DNA of 31,769 nt. Source: a virus. Below the pieces are notes generated by a model that did not search any database, had not been told where the DNA came from, and saw only the letters and a program-made list of their open reading frames with translations. The stretch is from positions 1-31,769 of the IMG/VR virus record IMGVR_UViG_3300020172_005239; one strand, 5' to 3'. Of the stretch, positions 13,628-21,801 are shown one piece after another. A program made the translations under genes and the position numbers. The number at the start of each line of letters is the position of its first letter. Position 1 is the stretch's first letter.

Positions 13628-15150
13628 TAGAACTCCATCTCGAAGTTACCGCGCCGCTGCAGATAACACACCAGGTGCGTGTAGGCATCTAGTAAGTCAT
13701 CATGAGAAGTAGCACCAATATTAATAAGCTGATCAAACAAGACATCAAATTTACGAAAACGATTAAAGATAACTTTCTTATTCTCCAGCAGACCTAGTGT
13801 GCCCCTAAAGCGTGAAACCTTATCCCCTCTAAAACCTTTAACCTCGTGGATATGGAGGTTGCCCAAACCCCACTCGTTCAACATTACTCGCCTGAGGTCT
13901 GCCGCGAGTGAAGCTTGATAAGCAACAGATTCAACAACCAAAGTACAAGTGGAGTATGTAGGGAAGTATTTGCCATCGTTATCTTCCTGCAGGATGCCCC
14001 ACTCAACCAGCATCTTACATAGTAGATCTATCTTTTCAAGGTTACCAATAGAACGCACCTGGTGAGCGTCAATGATGTAGTACTTATCTTTTAATCTGCC
14101 TCCTAAAACAAAAGCTGTGTAGTCAGACGTTTCGTTCTTACTGGCGGACAAATCGACGCCCACGGCCAAGCTGTCAAACTCAGTTACAACATCGCCTTTA
14201 ACTAGTAGATCTGGAGAAAGAACCAGATCCGATGTCATAACCGGTTGTTGCTGGTACTGGAACGCAAAAGCAACAGGGTCAAGCTCTTTCTGACCTAATA
14301 AGTAGTCAACGCTCCACTGCTCAGGCCAATAGCTAACGGGTTCGCTATCGTCGTCATAAGTAAGAGCTTCCTGCTGTACTTGTTTCCACCCTTTATCAGG
14401 AACAAACATCGTCTTATGGATATCTAAAGGGTGGAAACGAGTACCCAGACAGATAGCCCGACCACCTTCAAAAATAATCGGAGCAATAACGGAGCTCCAG
14501 TTGTTGTTCATCTCCTCTCTAATAGTAGGGTTTTTAATATCCGTACTAGACTTGATAGGGTCATCTACAATCACAAGGTGTGCACGCTTAGAGGTGATAG
14601 AGCCTCGAAGTCCTGCCGCCCTTAGGGTGAATTCTTCATCGCCCACACGGCTGATTCCGGCGTAATCAAAATCGATACTCCAGCCGATATCCGACTGCAT
14701 ACCCGACCGAAGCTGCACCTTCGGAAAAATCTTTTTGTAGGTAGACGAATCGATAATCTGTTTAATGATTCGGCTTTTGGGGATAGCTGTGGCGATGTTG
14801 TAAGAACAGTAAATAATTTGAAGCGGTAAGCCTGCTGTCGTATGCCTACCTATGATCCAAGCCGTAAACATATTAAGCACAGTACTTTTAGCACTACCTC
14901 GTGGAGCCAGAATATCAAGGTTTGGTCCCGCGATATCGATTAAATAACGATTACTATCTCCCGTTATCAGATGCTTGTGCCACTCCAGCATATGAGCTGC
15001 TGGGGCTTTATCCATAATTGTACAGAACGTATGAAAATCATCAGCAGCTCTCATAAAGATATTATCTATAGTAGAGCTCTCAGAATCAACTGCTTTAGCA
15101 GCACGCAATTTAAGTGCACGGCGATATGCAAATGTCTCTCTGCTTGGCAT
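13627..15150 (-). CDS. terL: Terminase large subunit
   Basis: This encodes 507 residues with ATG at 15148-15150. The ATPase domain has Walker A APRGSAKST at residues 82-90 and Walker B LVIVDD at 192-197. LGTRFHPLDI near 235-244 is the usual post-Walker block with the coupling motif. The RNase H-like nuclease begins AVGVDLSASKNETSDYTAFV near 329-348, where Asp333 is the first catalytic acid. VVESVAYQA supplies the next acidic position, and the last is in HDDLLDAYTHLV near 484-495. Length and domain order are normal. The protein pumps DNA through the portal ring and cuts concatemers. Its start region faces a plus-strand sugar cassette across a 48-bp gap. No small subunit is directly upstream; a candidate lies at 17542-18072. 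Confidence 0.95.
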   Translation of the reverse strand: MPSRETFAYRRALKLRAAKAVDSESSTIDNIFMRAADDFHTFCTIMDKAPAAHMLEWHKHLITGDSNRYLIDIAGPNLDILAPRGSAKSTVLNMFTAWIIGRHTTAGLPLQIIYCSYNIATAIPKSRIIKQIIDSSTYKKIFPKVQLRSGMQSDIGWSIDFDYAGISRVGDEEFTLRAAGLRGSITSKRAHLVIVDDPIKSSTDIKNPTIREEMNNNWSSVIAPIIFEGGRAICLGTRFHPLDIHKTMFVPDKGWKQVQQEALTYDDDSEPVSYWPEQWSVDYLLGQKELDPVAFAFQYQQQPVMTSDLVLSPDLLVKGDVVTEFDSLAVGVDLSASKNETSDYTAFVLGGRLKDKYYIIDAHQVRSIGNLEKIDLLCKMLVEWGILQEDNDGKYFPTYSTCTLVVESVAYQASLAADLRRVMLNEWGLGNLHIHEVKGFRGDKVSRFRGTLGLLENKKVIFNRFRKFDVLFDQLINIGATSHDDLLDAYTHLVCYLQRRGNFEMEF

Positions 15151-15168
15151 TTGTTTTAAAAAAGTGTC

Positions 15169-15198
15169 TGTATACTGTTAGCAAGATTCTACTGCCAA
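15169..15198. promoter_or_regulatory. Candidate divergent promoters between terminase and GT4 cassette
   Basis: The 48-bp gap holds a GTATAC palindrome at 15170-15175 that could give a -10 element in both directions. For the minus strand, TTGGCA (15193-15198) and TATACA (15169-15174) are 18 nt apart. For the plus strand, TATACT (15171-15176) has no good -35 at normal spacing. Overlapping -10 elements would make the two transcripts compete. This is a prediction by eye. Confidence 0.35.
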
Positions 15199-16371
15199 AT
15201 GGCAAAAATTCTTTGGTACGGCGACATTCTCTCTAACACCGGTTTTGCTAGAGTTACACACAGTATTTTAGAGCACCTAGGCCGCACACACGAAATAGTG
15301 GCTTACGGTATTAATTACACTGGCGATCCCCACGGGCTTCCGTTCAGGATTTACCCAGCAGGTACTCACAATCCCTCTGATCGTTTCGGGATCGGTCGAC
15401 TGCCTCAAGTAGTCGAGGCAGAAAAACCGGATTTTATTATCTGTTTAAACGACATCTGGGTCGTTAATCAGGTGTGGGAGCGAGTTCATCTTTTAAAAGA
15501 TTCGCTGAAGTTCAAGTTCATAGCTTACTTCCCAGTTGACTCAGCTTACTACGTGAGCTCTATGCTCGCCTATATCAAAGACTGGGATTTCGCTGTTACC
15601 TTCTCAGTCGAACAGGCTCATCGCCTAATGGCTCAAGGCGTGCAACCGAAGTTGTTAGGTGTGATTCCCCACGGCTTGGATCAAGGGAAGTTCTTCCCGA
15701 TAGACCAAAACGAAGCGCGTCGGATGCTTCGTCTCCCCGAAGATAAGTTCATCGTTCTCAATGCGAACCGAAATCAACCTCGCAAGCAGATCGATCTCAC
15801 GATTAAAGCTTTCGTTGAGTTTGCTGTCGATAAGCCAGACACTCTCCTCTATCTGCACATGAGCGAGAAAGATCTTGGATGGGACGTGCGGGCCATCTTC
15901 GATGCAGAAATGAGGCGAAAAAACTTAAAGTCAGATAATCGTATGATCATGACAACAAGCAATATCGACTACACGAATGCACCGCCTGATGAACTCTTAA
16001 ACAAGATCTATAACGCTTGCGACGTGGGCATCAACACCGCAAACGGTGAAGGCTGGGGTCTAGTTCCCTTTGAACACGCCTCCTGTAAAAAACCGTTAGT
16101 CCTGCCAAACCACACGTCATTTATCGATATCTGGAAAGGCAGCGCTCTGCTGGCGGACGTCGCAGCTTGGATCTACGACAAGGACCTGAGCGTTGAACGA
16201 GGCATCGTAGATATTCATGACGTAGCCGTAAAACTAACAAAACTGTACTCAGATAAAACTTTTTATAACCAAGTAGCTGAGGACTGCTACAAAGTCACCC
16301 AGAACCCCTCATACAGGTGGGATCGCATCGCTGAAGGATTCAACAAAGCTATGGAGGAACTCAACAAATGA
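15199..16371 (+). CDS. Glycosyltransferase family 4 (GT-B fold)
   Basis: This encodes 390 residues. The N-terminal Rossmann domain starts KILWYGDILSNTGFARVTHS (residues 3-22), with the glycine-containing acceptor-site loop typical of GT4. LLGVIPHGLD near 152-161 begins the C-terminal domain, and NANRNQPRKQIDL at 188-200 supplies the Arg/Lys pair that binds the nucleotide-sugar phosphates. GEGWGLVPFEHASCKKPLVL at 283-302 is the E-x7-E motif (Glu284, Glu292). All catalytic landmarks are present, so it should be an active retaining glycosyltransferase using a nucleotide sugar in the cytoplasm; the acceptor is unknown. It is the first gene of a two-gene plus-strand cassette and overlaps the next gene by 4 nt (ATGA). 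There is no signal peptide or anchor. No strong Shine-Dalgarno site is seen. Confidence 0.93.
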   Translation: MAKILWYGDILSNTGFARVTHSILEHLGRTHEIVAYGINYTGDPHGLPFRIYPAGTHNPSDRFGIGRLPQVVEAEKPDFIICLNDIWVVNQVWERVHLLKDSLKFKFIAYFPVDSAYYVSSMLAYIKDWDFAVTFSVEQAHRLMAQGVQPKLLGVIPHGLDQGKFFPIDQNEARRMLRLPEDKFIVLNANRNQPRKQIDLTIKAFVEFAVDKPDTLLYLHMSEKDLGWDVRAIFDAEMRRKNLKSDNRMIMTTSNIDYTNAPPDELLNKIYNACDVGINTANGEGWGLVPFEHASCKKPLVLPNHTSFIDIWKGSALLADVAAWIYDKDLSVERGIVDIHDVAVKLTKLYSDKTFYNQVAEDCYKVTQNPSYRWDRIAEGFNKAMEELNK

Positions 16372-17456
16372 GCACACAATTTCACCGCTATCGCACGTAT
16401 CACAACAATGTGATTCAGAGGGCTTTCGCTCCTACTAAATCAGGATTCCCTTCTGTATTCGATCAGGCTTACGAAATTGGGGGAACTTTCACAAAGATCG
16501 TTTCTGGCTTACCTGAGAATAGTTTCGCCAACTTCAGCCCTTGCGTTATCAACCATCGCGGCGCGACTTTGATTGCGTGGCGATCACAGCCCGAGCATTT
16601 TGTGTTCAGGCATGATATGAAATACTTCTACTACAACAACACTCCTACAGACATCTGGGTCGGACAATTGTTGGCGGACGACGCTATCGTCGCACCGAAA
16701 AAGCTGATCGACAAAAAACATCGATTGAGTTACGAAGATCCGAGAATTTTTATCTCTCCCGACGATAGTCTTCTCTGTCAGTTTGTAACAAGCACTTACG
16801 CGACAAAATGGGATATCACGAATCACAGAATGCTTAAAACACCTAAGATTTGCACTGGTGTCGTTAACGAGTTCGGTCAATTAGAAGATCGTTTTTATCC
16901 TCCGATCGGAGATAACTTCAAAGAAGGTAAGTCAGAGAAAAATTGGTGTTTCTTTTCTGATGAAAATAACCTGCGTCTTCTCTACTCAACGCAACCCATC
17001 GTTATCAAGACGCCAAACGAGGCGGATAAAGTAATCGACTCGACCTGTTTAAAACAGGTAACTAGTGAGCATCCTACGTTCAACTCCACAGCGCCTATTT
17101 TGGTCGGTGACGAGTGGCTTGTATTTTTCCATTGGAAGTTTATGGCCAGAGAAACTGACCGCCGTCCCTATCTTCTTTATGCACTAGGTGCGTATACCTT
17201 AGATAAAGAACTGACAAAAATCACACGGATGATGAAAGAACCTTTATTTGTAGGTTCTACTAACGATGACCTTGTGACGTGGACAGACTCAGTAGGCAAC
17301 GACGTATCGAATCAACCTGCCTGCATACTGCCCTTCGGTTGCTTTATCGACGAGAGCGATGATTTAGTTATGTCACTAGGTGTAAATGATTATTACATGG
17401 GTATATTTAGAACTCCTGTGCTTAACGTGTTAAGCTTATTGGAGCCCGTGGAATAA
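16368..17456 (+). CDS. GH130-like five-bladed beta-propeller protein
   Basis: This encodes 362 residues whose ATG overlaps the preceding stop (ATGA). The strand-rich sequence has blade-like repeats. YEDPRIF at 122-128 matches the 'EDPR' motif of GH130 phosphorylases and related propellers. SEKNWCFF at 189-196 matches the 'EKNW' motif that follows it, and NSTAPILVGDEWLVFFHWKF near 237-256 corresponds to the later substrate-side blade. GH130 enzymes cleave or phosphorolyse beta-mannosides; some relatives of this fold only bind sugar. Here it is paired with a GT4 enzyme, so it may trim, recycle or recognise the glycan made by that enzyme, or be a sugar-transfer enzyme with a propeller fold. Family assignment is by motif; activity is inference. 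Confidence 0.68.
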   Translation: MSTQFHRYRTYHNNVIQRAFAPTKSGFPSVFDQAYEIGGTFTKIVSGLPENSFANFSPCVINHRGATLIAWRSQPEHFVFRHDMKYFYYNNTPTDIWVGQLLADDAIVAPKKLIDKKHRLSYEDPRIFISPDDSLLCQFVTSTYATKWDITNHRMLKTPKICTGVVNEFGQLEDRFYPPIGDNFKEGKSEKNWCFFSDENNLRLLYSTQPIVIKTPNEADKVIDSTCLKQVTSEHPTFNSTAPILVGDEWLVFFHWKFMARETDRRPYLLYALGAYTLDKELTKITRMMKEPLFVGSTNDDLVTWTDSVGNDVSNQPACILPFGCFIDESDDLVMSLGVNDYYMGIFRTPVLNVLSLLEPVE

Positions 17457-17522
17457 GAGGTCTTCTAACACCTCTAATATTCTGTGAAGCCAGACGGGTC
17501 AGAGGGTAGGCTTTTGTCTACC
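17456..17522. other. Two short inverted repeats between convergent genes
   Basis: AGAGGT/ACCTCT with an 8-nt loop begins at the last base of the stop codon (17456-17475). GGTAGGC/GTCTACC with a TTTT loop, including one G-T pair, lies at 17505-17522. Neither is followed by a real U-tract. They may form a weak bidirectional transcription stop between the sugar cassette and the gene ending at 17542. Confidence 0.3.
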
Positions 17523-17541
17523 TTCGCAACCCCAGCAGAAT

Positions 17542-18072
17542 TTAAGACTTTTCTTCTTTCTCGATCGTACTCCACACGACGAGGGAAGCGTCTTCTAGCA
17601 GGGAAAACATAGTAGGGGCGTCTTCAAAGCTATTTAAAAGTTCACGCAAACAACGATCAGCACCGGCTAGTAACAAACCGCGTCGATCTAGACCATCAGT
17701 AAGCTGACGAACAGCTTGGATATGTGATCGAATCTCTTTTTGCAGCACTGCAATCTTTGTAGCCGCAGTGGCGTAATCCAACATCCCCGTAAGGGTCATC
17801 TGCCTTACGTTATGCAAATCGGTTTTTAAAGAATCGATCTCAATGAGTAAGACCTTGCGTAGATCTTCTTTGGGGTATTTCTCCTGGACCCACGCTGTTA
17901 GGTCGGCAATCGAACCTGTGTAGCTTGGTTTTAAAAATCGTGCATAAAGGTAAGCCTCGATGTCACTCGCGGCATTCTTCGCATAATGCTTAAAAGCATC
18001 TTGCTGAGACTTATCTAGTGAACTTAACCAAGTACCAACAGTTGTTGAGTCACCAATCGTTGACTTAATCAC
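17542..18072 (-). CDS. Helical protein, possible small terminase subunit
   Basis: This encodes 176 residues from GTG at 18070-18072, overlapping the previous TGA (GTGA). The N-terminal 60 residues could be a DNA-binding helical domain (TVGTWLSSLDKSQQDAFKHY, residues 11-30, then SDIEAYLYARFLKPSY). The middle is a long helix with heptad-like leucines (VLLIEIDSLKTDLHNVRQMT, then TKIAVLQKEIRSHIQAVRQL). The C-terminus is acidic (SLVVWSTIEKEEKS). This order of a DNA-binding head, oligomerisation helix and acidic tail is what small terminases show. The gene is the last minus-strand gene before the cassette that now separates it from the large subunit. The assignment is inference from architecture and position; a different helical virion protein is equally possible. 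Confidence 0.6.
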   Translation of the reverse strand: MIKSTIGDSTTVGTWLSSLDKSQQDAFKHYAKNAASDIEAYLYARFLKPSYTGSIADLTAWVQEKYPKEDLRKVLLIEIDSLKTDLHNVRQMTLTGMLDYATAATKIAVLQKEIRSHIQAVRQLTDGLDRRGLLLAGADRCLRELLNSFEDAPTMFSLLEDASLVVWSTIEKEEKS

Positions 18073-18824
18073 GCAAACATCCGGGTCCCGGCAAGCGCTT
18101 GGTTAGCTCCAAATTTCTTAAGAGCTAGTTGACCTTTAGTTGCCGCTTGGGTGCGAGCAAGATCTCCAAGCGTACGCACTCTATCTAACTGAGCCGCACT
18201 TTCAAACTGTTGAGTACCGAGAGCCAGACGACCTTCGTTCGAAGCTCGAGTTTCAAAGACATCGTTCAGAGTAGTGGCCTGATCTTTGGCTACATCTCCA
18301 CGGAGTTGCTCTTGGTAAGCCCGTACTCCAATATTGGTATTACCCAATTGGTTAGCGAGTGCGTTTTCACCGGCCAACGCCGCCGAACCGGCTTGAGCTA
18401 AAAGTTGAGGTGCGCCGAGCTCAGTAGAAAGCTTGGCTTGTCCTAAATTATATAAAGTATCTAAACCTTTGCCTGATGCGTAGCCTGCCACAGAAGCTTG
18501 AAGCGTGGCGTCTTTCTGAGCTCGCTGAAGCGCCTCAGTCAACATGCTGAGTTGAGCCGAAGCTTTAGTTGTTGCCTCCTGACCGATAGCACCAGCTAAA
18601 GCACCCTGAAGAAGACTTACTCCTTGATAAGCAGCTGTTAAGGGGTTGTTCTGTGCAGCAATCTGAGCAGCAAACTGCTGATATGGGCTGGTTTGTGAGC
18701 TACTACTACCACCACCGCCAAACAAACTACCTATCCCACCGACAACAGCTCCTATCCCAGTCCCCCAAGGGCCAAAAGCCGAACCCGCAGCAGCTCCTTG
18801 CGCAGCACCACCAAGAAAAGACAT
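18069..18824 (-). CDS. Gly/Ala-rich internal virion (ejection-type) protein
   Basis: This encodes 251 residues with ATG at 18822-18824. Residues 1-41 are Gly/Ala-rich and hydrophobic (GTGIGAVVGGIGSLFGGGG), like the membrane-active N-terminus of T7 gp14 and P22 gp7 ejection proteins. The remainder is a long helical, Ala/Gln/Leu-rich region (SAQLSMLTEALQRAQKDATL, then QQFESAAQLDRVRTLGDLAR) with little Cys or Trp. Such proteins are carried in the capsid and ejected to form a trans-envelope channel. It is the third of three consecutive genes with the same build and overlaps the following gene by 4 nt. No direct family match is claimed; the assignment is by composition and order. Confidence 0.72.
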   Translation of the reverse strand: MSFLGGAAQGAAAGSAFGPWGTGIGAVVGGIGSLFGGGGSSSSQTSPYQQFAAQIAAQNNPLTAAYQGVSLLQGALAGAIGQEATTKASAQLSMLTEALQRAQKDATLQASVAGYASGKGLDTLYNLGQAKLSTELGAPQLLAQAGSAALAGENALANQLGNTNIGVRAYQEQLRGDVAKDQATTLNDVFETRASNEGRLALGTQQFESAAQLDRVRTLGDLARTQAATKGQLALKKFGANQALAGTRMFA

Positions 18825-18826
18825 GA

Positions 18827-19474
18827 CTAGCTAATAGTGGAGGAAGGGGCAGCAAAACCGGCACGACCTTGCCCAGCCAAAGATGCTCCGGCTTGCAGAA
18901 CATTAGGATTGGGAACGCCGGCAGAGTAAGCCAGGTTCATCATGCCAAGCCCAATTTGAGCGTTGGCGTTAATCTGAGCTTGAGTGATACCTTGCCATGC
19001 AGCGATTGTGTCGCTCTCAATCTTGCGGCGAGAGAGCTCACGGGTTTGCTCCATCCCCGCTTGGCGAGCTAGCTCAGACTGACGCTCGTAGTTGGCAAGA
19101 TCAATCGCAGCACGCTCGGCATACAGCTCAGGATCAAGCAGACGATCGTAAAGCTTGGCCCGATCTGCTTGCTCAGCCTGAGACATCTCAGTGCTTTGAG
19201 CAGATAAACGCTCTAATAAAGCGATCAATGCAGCGTTCTGATCAACAGTCGCTGCTTGTGCTGGCGTACTAGGAGTACCAGGTGCGGGAGTATTTACAGT
19301 ACCGACAGGAGGAGTAGCCGTGGGGTCCGCTCCAGGCTGACCGAAACCAGCAACAGATTGGCTAATCTTGGCTAAGTGAGGCAGTGCTCCAAGTCCCACA
19401 GCGCCAGCAATCGGAATACCGATATATTTACCGGCTAAACGGAGGCCACTACCAGCAAGAGTTCCTAAGCTCAT
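18827..19474 (-). CDS. Ala/Gln-rich helical virion-type protein
   Basis: This encodes 215 residues. Its ATG overlaps the previous TGA (ATGA), and its TAG lies 2 nt before the next ATG. The N-terminus is hydrophobic and Gly-rich (GKYIGIPIAGAVGLGALPHL, residues 15-34). A Pro/Thr linker (TPPVGTVNTPAPGTPSTPAQ) follows, then a charged helix (AERAAIDLANYERQSELARQ, then TRELSRRKIESDTIAAWQGI). Its middle resembles that of the gene upstream in layout: a D-x-(E/G)...AER start, an Arg/Glu helix, then an Ala/Gln/Asn-rich end. The two may be diverged duplicates or proteins under the same structural constraint. It is a probable internal or ejection protein. It has no enzyme motifs. Confidence 0.7.
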   Translation of the reverse strand: MSLGTLAGSGLRLAGKYIGIPIAGAVGLGALPHLAKISQSVAGFGQPGADPTATPPVGTVNTPAPGTPSTPAQAATVDQNAALIALLERLSAQSTEMSQAEQADRAKLYDRLLDPELYAERAAIDLANYERQSELARQAGMEQTRELSRRKIESDTIAAWQGITQAQINANAQIGLGMMNLAYSAGVPNPNVLQAGASLAGQGRAGFAAPSSTIS

Positions 19475-19965
19475 CGTCCCGTTGCCATCGCTGCGACCGC
19501 TGGGTCAATACTAGGACGATTTAAGAACGATGCGACACCTTGCTGACCTAATCCGCTAGTTGCTTGTGCTTGAGTTCCGGCTAATTGTGCCATCGCAGGA
19601 ACAACAGCTTGTTGAACTTCTAACTGTTTACGAGCAAAATCACGTTGGCCGGCCTGAGCCGCAGATTCCCTGAGAGCTTCCTCACGTTCAGCGAGAAACT
19701 GGCCAGCATCTAAAGGCTCGAGTCCGAGCATACTGCGGCGGAAATTCTCACTCGCAAAAGCAAGCTCGAGACGCTGAGCCTCAGGCAACGTAATCATGTA
19801 CTTGCTGCCTTGTCCGCCACTCTCCGTCATGGGCTCAAGCCCTGAACGGGTAGCACCGAATAACCCCGCAGCGCCCTGACCGATTAATTCGGCAATGATC
19901 GAATTAAGCAACTGGCCGCCGCCGATAAATTCAGCACCCTTACCAGCAACCGTTTGAATGGTCAT
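19471..19965 (-). CDS. Ala/Gln-rich helical virion-type protein
   Basis: The start is ATG at 19963-19965, giving 164 residues; a TTG six bases upstream would add two residues and overlap the previous stop. A hydrophobic Gly/Ala N-terminus (LLNSIIAELIGQGAAGLFGA, near residues 19-38) is followed by a central patch (GSKYMITLPEAQRLELAFAS) and a charged helix (AEREEALRESAAQAGQRDFA). The tail is Gln/Ala/Gly-rich. Its build matches the next two genes downstream, and all are linked by overlaps or gaps of a few bases. It is likely part of an ejection-protein set. The family is not recognised. Confidence 0.68.
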   Translation of the reverse strand: MTIQTVAGKGAEFIGGGQLLNSIIAELIGQGAAGLFGATRSGLEPMTESGGQGSKYMITLPEAQRLELAFASENFRRSMLGLEPLDAGQFLAEREEALRESAAQAGQRDFARKQLEVQQAVVPAMAQLAGTQAQATSGLGQQGVASFLNRPSIDPAVAAMATGR

Positions 19966-19967
19966 AA

Positions 19968-20210
19968 TCAAGAAAGACCAGGATTGTCGTAACCAGTGCC
20001 CGACTTAGGCTTAGTCTGCTTTAATTTTAAACTATCTGCTAGCTGTTGGTTATCTAAACCACGCTGCATCTGTTGTGCAGAAGGAAACGCAGCTGTTTGA
20101 GGAAAATTACTTTCCATATACATCTGCATAAACGTATCCGGATTTAACTCCGGTGAGAGCTTACGCACATCGCGCTCTCGCAGTTGTTGTTGGCGAGCGT
20201 TAAGTGTCAT
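19968..20210 (-). CDS. 80-residue hypothetical protein in the coupled operon
   Basis: The ATG at 20208-20210 shares a base with the preceding TAA (TAATG), and its stop is 2 nt before the next ATG. The sequence is polar and Gln/Leu/Asn-rich: MTLNARQQQLRERDVRKLSP, then DTFMQMYMESNFPQTAAFPS, then a Lys-rich segment near the end (KLKQTKPKSGTG). It has no metal site or membrane segment. I do not recognise it. Its position inside a chain of overlapping virion-type genes is the only functional clue. Confidence 0.65.
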   Translation of the reverse strand: MTLNARQQQLRERDVRKLSPELNPDTFMQMYMESNFPQTAAFPSAQQMQRGLDNQQLADSLKLKQTKPKSGTGYDNPGLS

Positions 20211-20707
20211 TAGCCGAGAGCTTGATAGGCGCGAGAAGGCTCGATACCGTTAGAGGACGGTGCGTTCAGAACGCTATAGTTAGACCCCATGTTCGGAGTG
20301 TCATACTCCAAAGGCCGCTGAGAGGACAGTCGATCAGACTCTTCATCCTCTTGATCAGCCAAACGCTCCAGAAGAGCCATGATCAGACTGAACTCATCCG
20401 GGTCCAGCATGTTAACCAGCTCCATCAGATAAGCATCCTCGTGAGGACGCTCAGGCTCAGTCCGCAACCGAGAAGCGAGCTGAGCCTTCTGCATAGGCAT
20501 CGTGTTATCCGGATACCCGTTCAGCGAACGAGTAGCTCCGGTATAAAACCCGTCACTCTCTTGACCAGGCATCGGGGGCAGTCCTTGCCCAAAACGACGA
20601 ATAACCTGAGCCGTGGCGGGAGTAGCCGCAGCCATTTCTGCAGGAGTCTGGGGCACAGGAAGCCCAAGAATCCGAGCAGCTAATTCGTAATCGGCTTTAG
20701 AAAACAC
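20210..20707 (-). CDS. Hypothetical protein with acidic helical centre
   Basis: This encodes 165 residues from GTG at 20705-20707, which lies inside the 3' end of the HTH gene (11-nt overlap, different frame). The N-terminus is helical (SKADYELAARILGLPVPQTP). A Pro/Gly linker follows (FGQGLPPMPGQESDGFYTG). Residues 90-125 are an acidic helix (EDAYLMELVNMLDPDEFSLI, then MALLERLADQEDEESDR). The C-terminus looks disordered (NMGSNYSVLNAPSSNG). The family is unknown. Its TAA overlaps the next ATG. It may be a structural or chaperone-like protein for the downstream genes. Confidence 0.65.
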   Translation of the reverse strand: MFSKADYELAARILGLPVPQTPAEMAAATPATAQVIRRFGQGLPPMPGQESDGFYTGATRSLNGYPDNTMPMQKAQLASRLRTEPERPHEDAYLMELVNMLDPDEFSLIMALLERLADQEDEESDRLSSQRPLEYDTPNMGSNYSVLNAPSSNGIEPSRAYQALG

Positions 20708-20969
20708 CGGACACCACCACGGCTGATTCTTCTATATTACCGCGAATATTTAAGATATCGCCAGGTAAACACTCTAGAGTCATACACAACTTCTCAAGTA
20801 CGTCAGGAGATGGTATGTAGTCTGGATCGGTATAGATCTTCCTTGTCGTAGTCGGCGACAAGTTCGCCTGTTTACTTAACGCAAATGAAGACAGCCTCTT
20901 GGTGTCGAGCAGCGTTTTAAGTGTATTAACTAGCTTACCTGAAGCTGTGTGCGAGGAATAAAAAGGCAC
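20697..20969 (-). CDS. Cro/C1-type helix-turn-helix regulator
   Basis: This encodes 90 residues from GTG at 20967-20969, with an in-frame TGA two codons upstream. Residues 10-75 match the HTH_26/XRE pattern: a first helix (GKLVNTLKTLLDTKRLS), the turn and recognition part (SSFALSKQANLSPTTTRKIY), then PDVLEKLCMTLECLPGDIL, which is typical for this family. It would bind DNA as a small repressor or activator. It heads the row of coupled virion-type genes, so it may control that operon or act earlier as a lysis-lysogeny or superinfection regulator. A Cro/C1-like gene inside a late virion operon is uncommon. The DNA target is unknown. Confidence 0.82.
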   Translation of the reverse strand: MPFYSSHTASGKLVNTLKTLLDTKRLSSFALSKQANLSPTTTRKIYTDPDYIPSPDVLEKLCMTLECLPGDILNIRGNIEESAVVVSGVF

Positions 20970-21015
20970 GACTCATACACCCGATTCGCACATAATACTT
21001 CGAGATTTAATAAAG

Positions 21016-21789
21016 TTAAAAGCCCAGATGCTTACGACGGCAAAACCCGAGATCGAACGTTGTAAAGCTGTTGGGGAACTCTGGGTTATTAAACGGATGC
21101 TTATGTGTAGGCTCGTCGATATGAGCTTGCCAGCCCTCACCCCACTTCATGTGCAAATACCTTTTATTGAGTTCATGAGCAATGTGGATCGGCTGAGCTA
21201 GAGATGGATCCGAGCGCCAGGTCTGAGAACCATCGGAGTAATCATTTTTACAAGTCCCATGAAAATAACCATGCTTCAGGGACAGTACACGCTTGATATC
21301 ATCATGTATAAAACGCATACCGTAATCCATGTCTTCTGTATAAGCGGGATATAAGTTCTCGTCAAACAAACCGTACCGCTGCACCATCCAGTCTTTAAGA
21401 AGAAAGATATCCCATCCACCGCCACAGCCGTGAACAATACCGACGTCTTTTTTCTGCGCCTCCTCGTTCATTTCCTCAAGAAAACCAGCCTCAAACATCA
21501 CATCGTGATTTGATATAACCCAATATGGCGCTTGCATAAAGCACTTAATAATTAAGTTCCATGCACCAGAGCAGCCCACGTTTGCGGGCATGTGCGTTAC
21601 GTGTACTTTTTTTACGAACGGATTAGACAACTTACGAACACTTTCTACCGCGTCCGTAATCTGACCCCGACCGTTGTTGTTAAATACGACAAAGTTATCG
21701 ACCGGATAGTCGATGCTCATAAAAAGCCGGTGGAGCCAGTAAGGGTTATTAACGATTGCTGTGCCGAGCACAGGAATAGAAGAACTCAT
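21016..21789 (-). CDS. GT2-like glycosyltransferase
   Basis: This encodes 257 residues with ATG at 21787-21789. The N-terminus VLGTAIVNNPYWLHRLFMSI (residues 7-26) and NFVVFNNNG (32-40) follow the GT-A/GT2 strand-helix pattern. NVGCSGAWNLIIK at 70-82 is the usual 'N-x-G-x-x-x-A-x-N' nucleotide-sugar helix, and SNHDVMF at 93-99 takes the place of the DxD metal site. DYGMRF, near the C-terminal third, resembles the region of the catalytic base. There is no membrane helix, so it is a cytoplasmic enzyme with unknown donor and acceptor. It lies between a zinc-ribbon gene and the HTH gene, away from the other glycosyltransferases. The family is good by motif; exact specificity cannot be read. Confidence 0.78.
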   Translation of the reverse strand: MSSSIPVLGTAIVNNPYWLHRLFMSIDYPVDNFVVFNNNGRGQITDAVESVRKLSNPFVKKVHVTHMPANVGCSGAWNLIIKCFMQAPYWVISNHDVMFEAGFLEEMNEEAQKKDVGIVHGCGGGWDIFLLKDWMVQRYGLFDENLYPAYTEDMDYGMRFIHDDIKRVLSLKHGYFHGTCKNDYSDGSQTWRSDPSLAQPIHIAHELNKRYLHMKWGEGWQAHIDEPTHKHPFNNPEFPNSFTTFDLGFCRRKHLGF

Positions 21790-21801
21790 TAGACAGCTGA
21801 T

